64,000 bases of DNA from Stenotrophomonas acidaminiphila (GTDB lineage Bacteria > Pseudomonadota > Gammaproteobacteria > Xanthomonadales > Xanthomonadaceae), in contig CP019797.1 in NCBI GenBank assembly GCA_002951995.1, positions 3,270,501 through 3,334,500 of the forward strand, in the 5' to 3' direction. Made by a program: the position numbers and the translations under genes. Every line of letters starts with the position of its first letter. The first letter of the stretch is position 1. The notes below the pieces were generated by a model, which was given only the letters and a program-made list of their open reading frames with translations, was not told the DNA's origin and did not search any database. Positions 8,857 through 16,071 of this stretch are shown piece after piece.

Positions 8857-10284
8857 TCACAGGCCCGGCGGCAGGGTCACTTCGAAACGCGCGCCACCCA
8901 GTTCCGGCGACCGCTTGACCTGCAGCTCGCCGCGGTAATCCTTGATCAGGTCCTGCACGATCGACAGGCCGATGCCATGGCCCTGCACGCGCTCGTCGCC
9001 GCGCACGCCGCGCTGCAGGACCTTGGCGATGTTCTCCTCGGCGATGCCAGGGCCGTCGTCGTCCACCGCCAGTTCCAGGCCCGCGCGCCGGCCGGGCGCG
9101 GCGGGAATGGCGCGCACCGTCAACAGCACCCGGCGCCGCGCCCACTTGAAGGCATTCTCCAGCAGGTTGCCCAGCAGCTCCTGCAGGTCGCCGGGCTCGC
9201 CGTAGAAATTCACGCCTGGCTGGATCTCGAACTCGCACAGCACGCCCTTGCTGGCGTAGACCTTCTCCAGCCCACGCACGATCTCCTCGGCATTGGCCTC
9301 GATCGGCACCGGTGCGGAGAACAGCTTGTGGCCCGACGACGCGGCGCGGGCCAGCTGGTAGGACACCAGGTTGTTCATGCGTTGCAGCTGCACGTCCAGC
9401 TCCTCGCGCAGCGCGCCGTCGCCGGCACCGCTGTCCAGCTGCGTGCGCAGCACCGCGATCGGCGTCTTCAGGCTGTGCGCGAGATCGGCCAGGGTGTTGC
9501 GCTGCCGCTCCAGATTCTCGCGTTCGCTCTCGATGAAGGCGTTGATGCTGTCGGTCAGCGGTTCCAGCTCGCGCGGGTGCATCTCGCTCATGCGCTCGCG
9601 CTCGCCGCGCTGCACCCGGGTGAGTTCGTTGATCACGCGCTTGAGCGGGCGCAGGCTCCACTGCAGCACCAGCGTCTGCAGCAGCAGCAGGATCAGGCCG
9701 GTCACGCCCAGCCAGAACCAGACCGCGCTGCGGAACACGCGCAGCTGCTTGCCCAGCGCGCGTGAATCCTCGAGCACGTAGATGGTGTAGGGGAACTCGC
9801 TTTCGGGGCTGCCGTCGCCGCCCCAGACCAGGCCCATGCCGTAGCGGTAGACCTCACCGGGCGTACCGTCGATCTGGGTGATCGGCAGCGGGCCTTCGAA
9901 GATCTCCTCGCGCGGGGCGAGCATGCGTCCGCTGACGTCCGGCAGGATCGGGCCTTCGGCGGACATGGAGTTGCCGGAGTGGCCGGGCATCACCACCTGC
10001 AGGTACAGGCCGCTGCCGGGCACGTCGAAGCGCGGGTCCGGCGGTTGTTCGCGGATGTAGAGCGAGCGGTCGCGGGTGAAGTCGATGCCGGCCGCGTAGG
10101 CGGTGGCGTAGTTCTTCAGGCGCTCGGAAAGATTGGCGCGCGCGGTGCCGGCGAAGGCGGCGTCCAGCGCATAGCCGGCCAGCGCAAGGAAGGCCACCAG
10201 GCCCACCGAGGCGGCCAGCAGCTGGCGCGCCTGCAACGAACGCGGCCGCCAGCGCCGGAAAAACCACAGACGGCCGTAGATCAT
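8857..10284 (-). CDS. phoQ: Sensor histidine kinase PhoQ
   Basis: This 475-residue inner-membrane kinase pairs with PhoP just upstream. Order: a first transmembrane helix (about 22-44), a periplasmic sensor domain rich in acidic residues (about 45-180), and a second helix with the LILLLLQTLVL stretch. Then come a HAMP-like linker and the dimerisation/phosphoacceptor domain with His in LADLAHSLKTPIAVL (about residue 269). The ATPase domain carries the N box NLLENAFKWA, G1 DDDGPGIAEEN and G2 GHGIGLSIV. The acidic periplasmic patch and neighbourhood point to Mg2+/cationic-peptide sensing as in other PhoQ proteins; this is inference by family. Only 21 bases separate it from phoP. Confidence 0.9.
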   Translation of the reverse strand: MIYGRLWFFRRWRPRSLQARQLLAASVGLVAFLALAGYALDAAFAGTARANLSERLKNYATAYAAGIDFTRDRSLYIREQPPDPRFDVPGSGLYLQVVMPGHSGNSMSAEGPILPDVSGRMLAPREEIFEGPLPITQIDGTPGEVYRYGMGLVWGGDGSPESEFPYTIYVLEDSRALGKQLRVFRSAVWFWLGVTGLILLLLQTLVLQWSLRPLKRVINELTRVQRGERERMSEMHPRELEPLTDSINAFIESERENLERQRNTLADLAHSLKTPIAVLRTQLDSGAGDGALREELDVQLQRMNNLVSYQLARAASSGHKLFSAPVPIEANAEEIVRGLEKVYASKGVLCEFEIQPGVNFYGEPGDLQELLGNLLENAFKWARRRVLLTVRAIPAAPGRRAGLELAVDDDGPGIAEENIAKVLQRGVRGDERVQGHGIGLSIVQDLIKDYRGELQVKRSPELGGARFEVTLPPGL

Positions 10285-10305
10285 GCCCGTACCGCGCGTG
10301 GCGGA

Positions 10306-10989
10306 TCAGCCCTCGTTGCGTGGAATCGCGAAGCGGTAACCGCGCCCGCGCACCGTCTCGATCGGCTTCAGTTCGCCGTCCGGATCCAGCTTCTTGCGCA
10401 GGCGGCCGATGAACACTTCCAGCACGTTGGAATCGCGGTCGAAGTCCTGCTGGTAGATGTGTTCGGTGAGATCGGCCTTCGAGACCAGCTCACCGGCATG
10501 CATCATCAGGTACTCGAGGACCTTGTATTCGTAGCTGGTCAGGTCGACATTGCTGCCGGCCACGCTGACCGTCTGCGCGGCCAGGTCCAGCGCGACCGGG
10601 CCGCACTCCAGGGTCGGCTTGGACCAGCCGGCGGCGCGGCGCAGCAGCGCGTTGACACGCGCCAGCAGCTCTTCGACGTGGAACGGCTTGACCAGGTAGT
10701 CGTCGGCGCCCTGCTTCAGGCCCTCGACCTTGTCCTGCCAGCTGGAACGGGCGGTCAGGATCAGCACGGGGAACTTCTTGCCCTCGTCGCGCAGCGCCTT
10801 GATCAGCTCCATGCCCGACATCTTGGGCAGGCCCAGATCGATGATGCCGACATCGAACGGCACCTCGCGTCCCATGTACAGCCCTTCCTCTCCGTCCTGC
10901 GCGGCATCGACGGCAAAGCCTTCGCGCTTGAGCCGGGCTGCCAGGGTCTCGCGCAGCGGGGCTTCGTCTTCGACCAGAAGGATACGCAT
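10306..10989 (-). CDS. phoP: OmpR-family response regulator PhoP
   Basis: The 227-residue regulator has a receiver domain (acidic residues in VEDEA, phospho-acceptor Asp51 in IIDLGLPKMSG, Thr in ILTARSSW, Lys in LVKPFH). A C-terminal winged-helix domain follows (SYEYKVLEYLMMHAGELVSK, then RDSNVLEVFIGRLRKKLD and TVRGRGYRF). Length and sequence blocks match PhoP. PhoP controls envelope modification, antimicrobial-peptide resistance and virulence functions in this bacterial family. It lies between a small exported protein and phoQ on the same strand, probably one transcript. Confidence 0.93.
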   Translation of the reverse strand: MRILLVEDEAPLRETLAARLKREGFAVDAAQDGEEGLYMGREVPFDVGIIDLGLPKMSGMELIKALRDEGKKFPVLILTARSSWQDKVEGLKQGADDYLVKPFHVEELLARVNALLRRAAGWSKPTLECGPVALDLAAQTVSVAGSNVDLTSYEYKVLEYLMMHAGELVSKADLTEHIYQQDFDRDSNVLEVFIGRLRKKLDPDGELKPIETVRGRGYRFAIPRNEG

Positions 10990-11060
10990 GAACTCTCCCT
11001 AGTTGCTTGGCCGGCGGTTCACCGGCATGGGTAAGCGGATTGCGGGACAACTATCGCCGT

Positions 11061-11432
11061 TCAGGGGTTATCGCCGCGTGGTGGCTGTTCGGCCTGGCGC
11101 GGCCCCCGGGGGGCGCGGGGCGACGGCGGCGCGTCATCCATGTAACGCACGCGGCCGCGGTCGTCCATGTACTTCACCCGGTTGATGTCGCGGCCATCGT
11201 AGGGCACGCGCTCGGCGCCGAGGATGCGGCCGCCGGTCTCGCGCTGGACGCGCCGCACCGCATCGGAAAGCGAACCGGCATTGTCGCGCATGCGGGCGCG
11301 CGGCATCTCCCGCTCGCCCCCCTGCATCTGCTGCGGCCGGCCGTCCTGCGCCCAGGCCTGCGCCATCGGCGTGCCGGCCGTGAAGACGGCCGCGGCGGCG
11401 AGGGCAAGAATGTGACGCGGAACCGGAAGCAT
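11061..11432 (-). CDS. Small exported protein upstream of phoPQ
   Basis: The 123-residue product starts with a signal peptide (MLPVPRHILALAAAAVFTAG, processing near AQAWAQ). A Gln/Met/Arg-rich segment follows, then a short folded-looking unit LSDAVRRVQRETGGRILGAE with VKYMDDRGRVRYMDDA, which contains a near-duplicated YMDD element. This resembles the short PepSY-like proteins often found upstream of phoP in Xanthomonadaceae. The C-terminal tail is Pro/Arg-rich. The gene ends 71 bases before phoP on the same strand, and a role as a periplasmic modulator of PhoQ is conceivable but only guessed from position. Confidence 0.7.
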   Translation of the reverse strand: MLPVPRHILALAAAAVFTAGTPMAQAWAQDGRPQQMQGGEREMPRARMRDNAGSLSDAVRRVQRETGGRILGAERVPYDGRDINRVKYMDDRGRVRYMDDAPPSPRAPRGPRQAEQPPRGDNP

Positions 11433-11618
11433 GACGTGATCCTATCGGACTGCGGCGGATCGTTCAAAATCCGTGAAAACAAAGGCCCACGGGTTTTTTC
11501 ACGAGACTTACGAGATCGAGGCAAATTCTTGATTTTTAGGGGTGAATCCGGTCTGAACCCTCCCCCTCTGCAACCGCTATGTTCAGCTATATGAGCAAAA
11601 TGAATACGCGCCGATGCT

Positions 11619-12652
11619 CTAGGCCGCACGCGCCGCCTGGTCGCGGGTGACCTGCACCGCCTGCTCGACCAGTGACCAGTCGGCGCCGGGGCGATGCGCG
11701 CCCTCGCTGAGCACCTTGCGGAAGCCGCGGCCACCGGGCTGGCCGTGGTACAGGCCAAGCAGGTGGCGGGTGATGTGCTTGAGCGCCAGCCCTGCCTGCA
11801 GCCGGGACTCGACATAGGGGCGCATCTGCTGCAGCAGGTCCTCGCGGCTGCGCGGGCCGCGCCGGTCTGCGCCGCTTCCAGCAGGTGCAGGACATACGGG
11901 TCGTGGTAGGCGGCCCGGCCCAGCATCACCCCGTCCACGTGCGCCAGTTGCGCCTGCGCCGCCTCGACCGTGGCCAGGCCACCGTTGAGCACCACCGGCA
12001 GGCCCGGACGCTCGGCCTTCAGCCGGTAGGCCCAGTCGTAACGCAGCGGCGGCACCTCGCGGTTCTCCCTGGGCGACAGGCCCTGCAGCCACGCATTTCG
12101 CGCGTGCACGACCACCATTGCCGCCCCGGCCTGCACCTGGCGGTCGACGAACGCGGCGAACGCGGCGTAGTCGTTGTCCTGGTCCACGCCCAGCCGGCAC
12201 TTGACCGTGACCGGGATGTCCACCGCCGCGACCATCGCCGCCACGCACTCGCCCACCAGCTCCGGCTCGCGCATCAGGCAGGCGCCAAAGCGCCCGGCCT
12301 GCACCCGGTCGGACGGACAGCCGCAGTTGAGGTTGACCTCGTCATAGCCCCAGTCCGCGGCGATGCGCGCGGCCTGCGCCAGCAACGCCGGGTCACTGCC
12401 GCCCAGCTGCAGTGCCAGCGGGTGCTCGCTGGGGTCGAAACCCAGCAGCCGCTGGCGGTCGCCATGGATGACCGCATTGGCGTGGACCATCTCGGTATAC
12501 AGCCGCGCGCCGGGCGCGAGGATGCGGTGGAACACCCGGCAATGGGTGTCGGTCCAGTCCATCATCGGCGCGACCGACAGCCTCAAACCCTCCAGAACGT
12601 AGGGCTGATGGGGCTTGATGGCCTGTGTGGCGGTCATTTCGGTCTGCTGCAT
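11619..12652 (-). CDS. dusA: tRNA-dihydrouridine(20/20a) synthase DusA (one-base frameshift at 11854-11856)
   Basis: DusA reduces U20/U20a in the tRNA D-loop using FMN and NADPH. The TIM-barrel part shows SVAPMMDWTDTHCRVFHRIL, the catalytic cysteine block VNLNCGCPSDRVQAGRFGA, TVKCRLGVDQ and the FMN-phosphate site VVLNGGL with MLGRAAYHDPY. As written, the frame is lost after GAARAAART. One additional base in the run 11854-11856 restores SREDLLQQMRPYVESRLQAG and the helical C-terminal domain ending at 11619, for 344 residues. The first about 30 codons come from an integrated element that supplies a replacement 5' end (see 12552-12617), so the promoter of this gene is probably element-derived. 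The alternative start MTATQAIK is at 12637. Confidence 0.85.
12552..12617 (-). repeat. Left junction (attL-like) of dusA-integrated element, 66 bp
   Basis: This segment of the dusA 5' coding region is repeated in the same orientation at 15468-15533 with only two mismatches in 66 bases. The leftmost 30 bases (from GTCCAGTCCATC on) are identical, and the match stops abruptly at 12552 and 15468. This is the structure expected when an element inserts by site-specific recombination inside the start of dusA and restores the reading frame with its own copy of the first codons. Strand exchange presumably took place in the 30-bp identical block. Confidence 0.85.
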
Positions 12653-12727
12653 TGTCCTGGCATTTCGGCGGGTTTCCGGGCATTGGCAGCGCTACATCCG
12701 GTGCTACCAAGTCACATCGGTAGCACC

Positions 12728-13602
12728 ATGGGATCGATTCTCGACCGGTGCCGGGCCAATGGCGCGACATCTTACACGGCGGCCATCCCGCTCAAGGCTG
12801 ATGGCAAGCGGGTGCACCGGCAGTCCGAGACGTTTGCCGCCATGGCGCTGGCGAAAGAATGGATGACCCGCCGTGAAGCGGAGCTGGCCGGCGAGCGGGC
12901 GCGGCGAAACGGCAGGGGCGCACATGACGGTGGCGCAGAGGATCACCAGGCACACCAACGAGATGGCCGACGACAATCCCTGGAGCCGCTCAAAGAGCGC
13001 CGACCTGGCCCGCATCGGTGAGGGCGCGCTGGCGAACAAGCGGGTGGACCGCCTCACACATGCCGGCTTCATCGCCTATACCCAAGGGCGGCGCAAGGAA
13101 GGCGCCGGGCCAGCGACAGCCGCAAACGACCTCATCTGGCTCCGTCAGGTGTTCCACGCTGCCAGGGTTGCCCTGCGCGTGCCAGTCCCGCTGCAAGAGC
13201 TGGACGCTGCGGCCGAGGACCTCCGGCAGCAGCGGATCATTGGAAAGCCCAGGCAACGAGATCGCCGTCCGTCCGCCGCGGAACTGCAAATGCTGGATGA
13301 GAAGTTCAGCCACCGAGACGTGCGTGCGGAGATCCCGATGCGGGACATCATCTGGTTCACAATTCACAGCGCGCGCAGGCAGGAGGAAATCACCCACCTC
13401 CGCTGGGATGACCTGAATGTGGCGACAGCCGCTTGCCTCCTGCGCGACGCGAAGCATCCCACTCGGAAGCTCGGGAATCACAAGACGTTCAAGCTGACAC
13501 CGGCCGCCCTAGAGATCATCCAGCGCCAACCGCGCGTGCAACATGATGACGGCAGCGAAGATCCTCTGATCTTCCCCTATAACCCTGAAAGAAGCTCCAT
13601 GA
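12728..13602 (+). pseudogene. Tyrosine recombinase (dusA-associated integrase), frameshifted and truncated
   Basis: The N-terminal part starts at an ATG at 12728 (GSILDRCRANGATSYTAAI, with QSETFAAMALAKEWMTRREAEL), the SAM-like arm-binding region of phage integrases. A shift near the G run 12915-12918 (here one base too many) separates it from the core-binding domain (NPWSRSKSADLARIGEGALA). The catalytic half retains HSARRQEEITHLRWDDL, containing the first active-site Arg, and later DPLIFPYNPER. It then stops resembling an integrase, so the HxxR box and the nucleophilic Tyr are missing. The gene lies next to dusA and divergent from it, as expected for integrases of dusA-associated elements. 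It is certainly inactive as written. Confidence 0.85.
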
Positions 13603-13656
13603 TCGACGCGCCGTGCCAACGGATCTCAATGTTGTCACAGATGCCTGGTGTGCCGC

Positions 13657-13893
13657 ATGACAAAAATGCAGCACAGCCAGGGCTTTCGTATCAGTCCAGC
13701 CATGGTGAAGGCGCTGCGCCGGCTTGCTCACGGGCAGAAGGGCCTGGACGAGGAGACCTACCGGGCGCACGTCCGGGCGGTCGGGTGCGAAAGCACCTTG
13801 GACCTCAGCCGGCCACAGCACGCGGCGCTGCTGCAGCGCCTGGTCGCCCTCCCCGACAGCCCGAAGGTGCGCGGCAATGCTCGGCGCGCCTGA
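13657..13893 (+). CDS. GemA/Gp16-like phage protein
   Basis: This 78-residue basic protein contains KALRRLAHGQKGLDEETYRA followed by LDLSRPQHAALLQRL. That is the pattern of the Mu GemA/Gp16 family (DUF1018), which occurs in transposable and other prophages and affects host gene expression in Mu. The ATG at 13657 is used; a GTG at 13648 would add three residues. It follows directly on the truncated integrase, so the element has suffered an internal deletion between them. The family's usual length is about 130-180 residues, so this is a short member or a C-terminally shortened copy. Confidence 0.6.
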   Translation: MTKMQHSQGFRISPAMVKALRRLAHGQKGLDEETYRAHVRAVGCESTLDLSRPQHAALLQRLVALPDSPKVRGNARRA

Positions 13894-14080
13894 GCAGCTC
13901 GACATCTTCGGCTATCGCGCTCGGCGCCTTGCCGAAATCAATCGCGTCGCCGCCGATGCAGCGCGCGTCGCCTACAACTTCCCATCCTCCATCAGGGAGG
14001 AGCGGGTTCAGCACTACCTCGCCGAAGCGGCGCGCTACGACGCCCTGGCGAACCAAGCATCAGGATCGATCGAGCCATGA
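13877..14080 (+). CDS. Small phage/element protein of unknown function
   Basis: This 67-residue protein starts with an ATG overlapping the end of the GemA-like gene, and its stop overlaps the PrtN-like ATG (ATGA). It is thus the middle gene of a translationally coupled trio. Predicted mostly helical: PEQLDIFGYRARRLAEINRV, VAYNFPSSIREERVQHYLAE, ARYDALANQA. I recognise no domain. The overlap with real neighbours and amphipathic helices support that it is a gene and not a shadow. Confidence 0.55.
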   Translation: MLGAPEQLDIFGYRARRLAEINRVAADAARVAYNFPSSIREERVQHYLAEAARYDALANQASGSIEP

Positions 14081-14337
14081 CGACCACTACCGTTTTCCTG
14101 CTGCTGGCAGAGTTCGGCACAGGGCACATCCCGCTGGAGAAGTGCTGCCATCACTTCGGCATGAAGCCGGAAGAAGCGAGCCGGCGTGCTGCTCGCCAAG
14201 CGCTTCCCGTTCCTGTGTTCCGCTTGGGCAGCCAGAAGTCCCCATGGCTCGTTGCTGCTGATGCACTCGCCACATACATCGACGAACAGCGCGATGAGGC
14301 TATGAAGCAGTGGCGGAAGCTGCAGCGCGCGTCCTGA
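14077..14337 (+). CDS. PrtN-like transcriptional activator (pyocin activator family)
   Basis: The 86-residue protein resembles the pyocin activator PrtN family: TTVFLLLAEFGTGHIPLEKC, then RRAARQALPVPVFRLGSQKS and LVAADALATYIDEQRDEAMK. In Pseudomonas, PrtN turns on pyocin genes after RecA-triggered loss of the PrtR repressor. Small PrtN-like genes are also common in prophages and integrative elements. No pyocin, lysis or tail genes are present in this remnant, so its target is either lost or elsewhere in the genome. It overlaps the preceding small gene by four bases and is followed by a strong terminator at 14400-14419. Confidence 0.7.
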   Translation: MTTTTVFLLLAEFGTGHIPLEKCCHHFGMKPEEASRRAARQALPVPVFRLGSQKSPWLVAADALATYIDEQRDEAMKQWRKLQRAS

Positions 14338-14392
14338 TGCGACCCTCTTCCACAGGGCTCCATGATTGCTTCGCGCATCGATATCGTACGCA

Positions 14393-14424
14393 TAAAAAAA
14401 CAGTCCCTTACGGGACTGTCTTTT
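14393..14424. terminator. Bidirectional rho-independent terminator
   Basis: A perfect 8-bp stem ACAGTCCC/GGGACTGT (14400-14407 and 14412-14419) with loop TTAC. It is preceded by an A-run on the left (14394-14400) and followed by TTTT on the right. It therefore serves both the PrtN-like operon (+) and the convergent membrane-protein gene (-). Confidence 0.9.
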
Positions 14425-14508
14425 GAGAAAGGAAACTCCGCCAGCCCTTAAAAACCAGTCGTGTCTCTCATGTCTCGTCTCCTTGTAGTTGACAACAATC
14501 TATCAATC

Positions 14509-15272
14509 TCAAGCAGCTTCTTCAAGCCCCCTCCTCTGCGGCCCCTGAACGGGCCTAGCCCCATTGCCATTCAGACCCAAACCCTCCACTTGCGGCGCTT
14601 CGTTTATCGCAAGCCGGATAGCCCAACGCTGAGCAACGCGTGAAAATTCACAATAGGCAGTTGGGACTGAATCTTTGTACCGCTCAATGAATGGAGAAAA
14701 AACAGCGAAATTCCTTACAACCCTCGTTGCCTGCAACGTAAAAGCGTAATCTTCATGCACCAGCTTTGCGTTGATTGCGCCGCAGAATATCTCGAAGCAA
14801 TCTAAGTAAGGGCGAATTATATTCCACTCATCGCCGGAACTAATCAGATGATCGCGTACATTAGCGGGCATCGCGACCCCCGACCTTCAAAGCAGCCTTG
14901 AAAACCGTGAGTTGCATCTTCCGCCAAGGCATACATCTTGATGCGAAGAGCCTCTGATGGCACATCCGAAAAGTGCTGGTGATAGAACGCATAGCACTTC
15001 CACTCATGATCAGCCTGGAGCTGAGCAAACGTGTCATCTTGCTGTGCTCGATGGGCCTCCAGCTGCCGCTCCTGAGCATGCAACTGCCTCCGAATAAGTA
15101 ATACGGAAAGGAGGCCAGCCCCCCACACGAACAATTCGGCACCCTTGAACAAAGCCGCCTGCCGGTGGTACGGCCCTATAGCACCCCAGACGTACAGCCC
15201 AAACGCAAGTAGCACCGATATAAAAATCAAGCTTGCTGCATGCGCATACAGCCAGTTGCCAACTTTTTCCAT
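14509..15272 (-). CDS. Membrane protein, DUF4760-like, low-GC cargo gene (one-base frameshift at 14877-14881)
   Basis: Two transmembrane segments near the N-terminus (SLIFISVLLAFGLYVWGAIG and LFVWGAGLLSVLLI) are followed by a coiled coil (RQLHAQERQLEAHRAQQDDT) and a soluble helical domain. As written, the frame ends at 14844 after RGSRCPLMYAII. One more base in the run 14877-14881 joins CFEGRGVAMPANVRDHLISS to the second half, giving about 254 residues. The layout (membrane anchor, coiled coil, cytosolic helical domain) resembles DUF4760-type proteins. The start at 15272 is preceded by GAGGGG. The region is visibly lower in GC than the surroundings, a sign of transfer. Function unknown; a phage-defence or cargo role is speculation. 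Confidence 0.6.
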
Positions 15273-15465
15273 GACCCCCCTCATATTCAGGATCATATCG
15301 TTAGGTTGAGTACTGTGTCCATCTGGGCTTCAGCGCCCCAAGAAGCCATAATCATCTCCGCATCATCTCCAACTTACCGGCAGACGGCCCGAGTGCCTCA
15401 AAAGTGCCTCGCGCGCAACGGAAATTGGCGCAAACCATTGATATCATTGTCATTGTCCGAATAAT

Positions 15466-15568
15466 CCGTCCAGTCCATCATCGGCGCGACCGACAGCTTC
15501 AAACCCTCCAGAACGTAGGGCTTATGGGGCTTGGAGGCCTCGACGCGGGGCGTTTCGGTATGCGGCAT
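15466..15568 (-). pseudogene. dusA: 5' remnant of the original dusA gene
   Basis: Minus-strand codons MPHTETPRVEASKPHKPYVL followed by EGLKLSVAPMMDWTD repeat the first about 34 codons of dusA, then break off into element DNA at 15467. This is the chromosomal dusA start that was separated from its body by the integration. Its upstream region to the right should contain the ancestral dusA promoter, now driving a truncated frame. Confidence 0.88.
15468..15533 (-). repeat. Right junction (attR-like) of dusA-integrated element, 66 bp
   Basis: Second copy of the 66-bp dusA segment found at 12552-12617 (two mismatches, first 30 bases identical). The DNA between the copies, about 2.9 kb, is the element. 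Confidence 0.85.
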
Positions 15569-16071
15569 GGTCCTGGTGCTTCTACGGGTCTGCGGGGCAC
15601 TGCCCGTGCGGCGGCGTGGTGCATGTGGCGCGACGGGAGCGATCGCCGCCAGGCACCGGGCCAAAGGCGCGACTCTTACACGGGGCCCCCGCCGGCCTTC
15701 CGGCCACCTGTGCCGGAAGGCGGGAACGCGCTGTCGCCGGGCATCCAGCGATGATGGCGGACCGGGAGTGAAGCGCAGCTGGCCGTGGCACGACGCAAGG
15801 ACGGAGCCGTCACCCGGCTTTCGCGATGGGGGTGACCGGAGCGAGGGAATGGCTACCGCGGCCGGCAGAGCGTGCCCGCGGCAAGATGTCATCCGCCGGT
15901 CGGTCCATAGAGCTGCCCGCGCATCACGCGGGCACGCAGCCCAGCATCGGCAGGCCGAGCGCCCTGCACCGGGCCGCGGGGTAGCGATGGATGGACGACA
16001 CCGGCCCCGGCCGCGCGTGGCTACGACCGGCCAGCAACGCGGGCGGCACCTGGATGCCGCCCGCGCTGGTT
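15569..16071. other. Intergenic region without recognised gene
   Basis: About 500 bases lie between the dusA 5' remnant and the large autotransporter stop. It contains open frames on both strands, all Arg/Pro/Ala-rich and without domains. It presumably holds the ancestral dusA promoter (near 15570-15700, reading left) and the 3' flank of the autotransporter gene. Confidence 0.5.

Noticed and set aside
12728..13602. Treating the integrase frameshift as another homopolymer deletion
   Set aside because: The sign is opposite (one G too many at 12915-12918) and the gene also lacks its catalytic C-terminus, so it is a true pseudogene.
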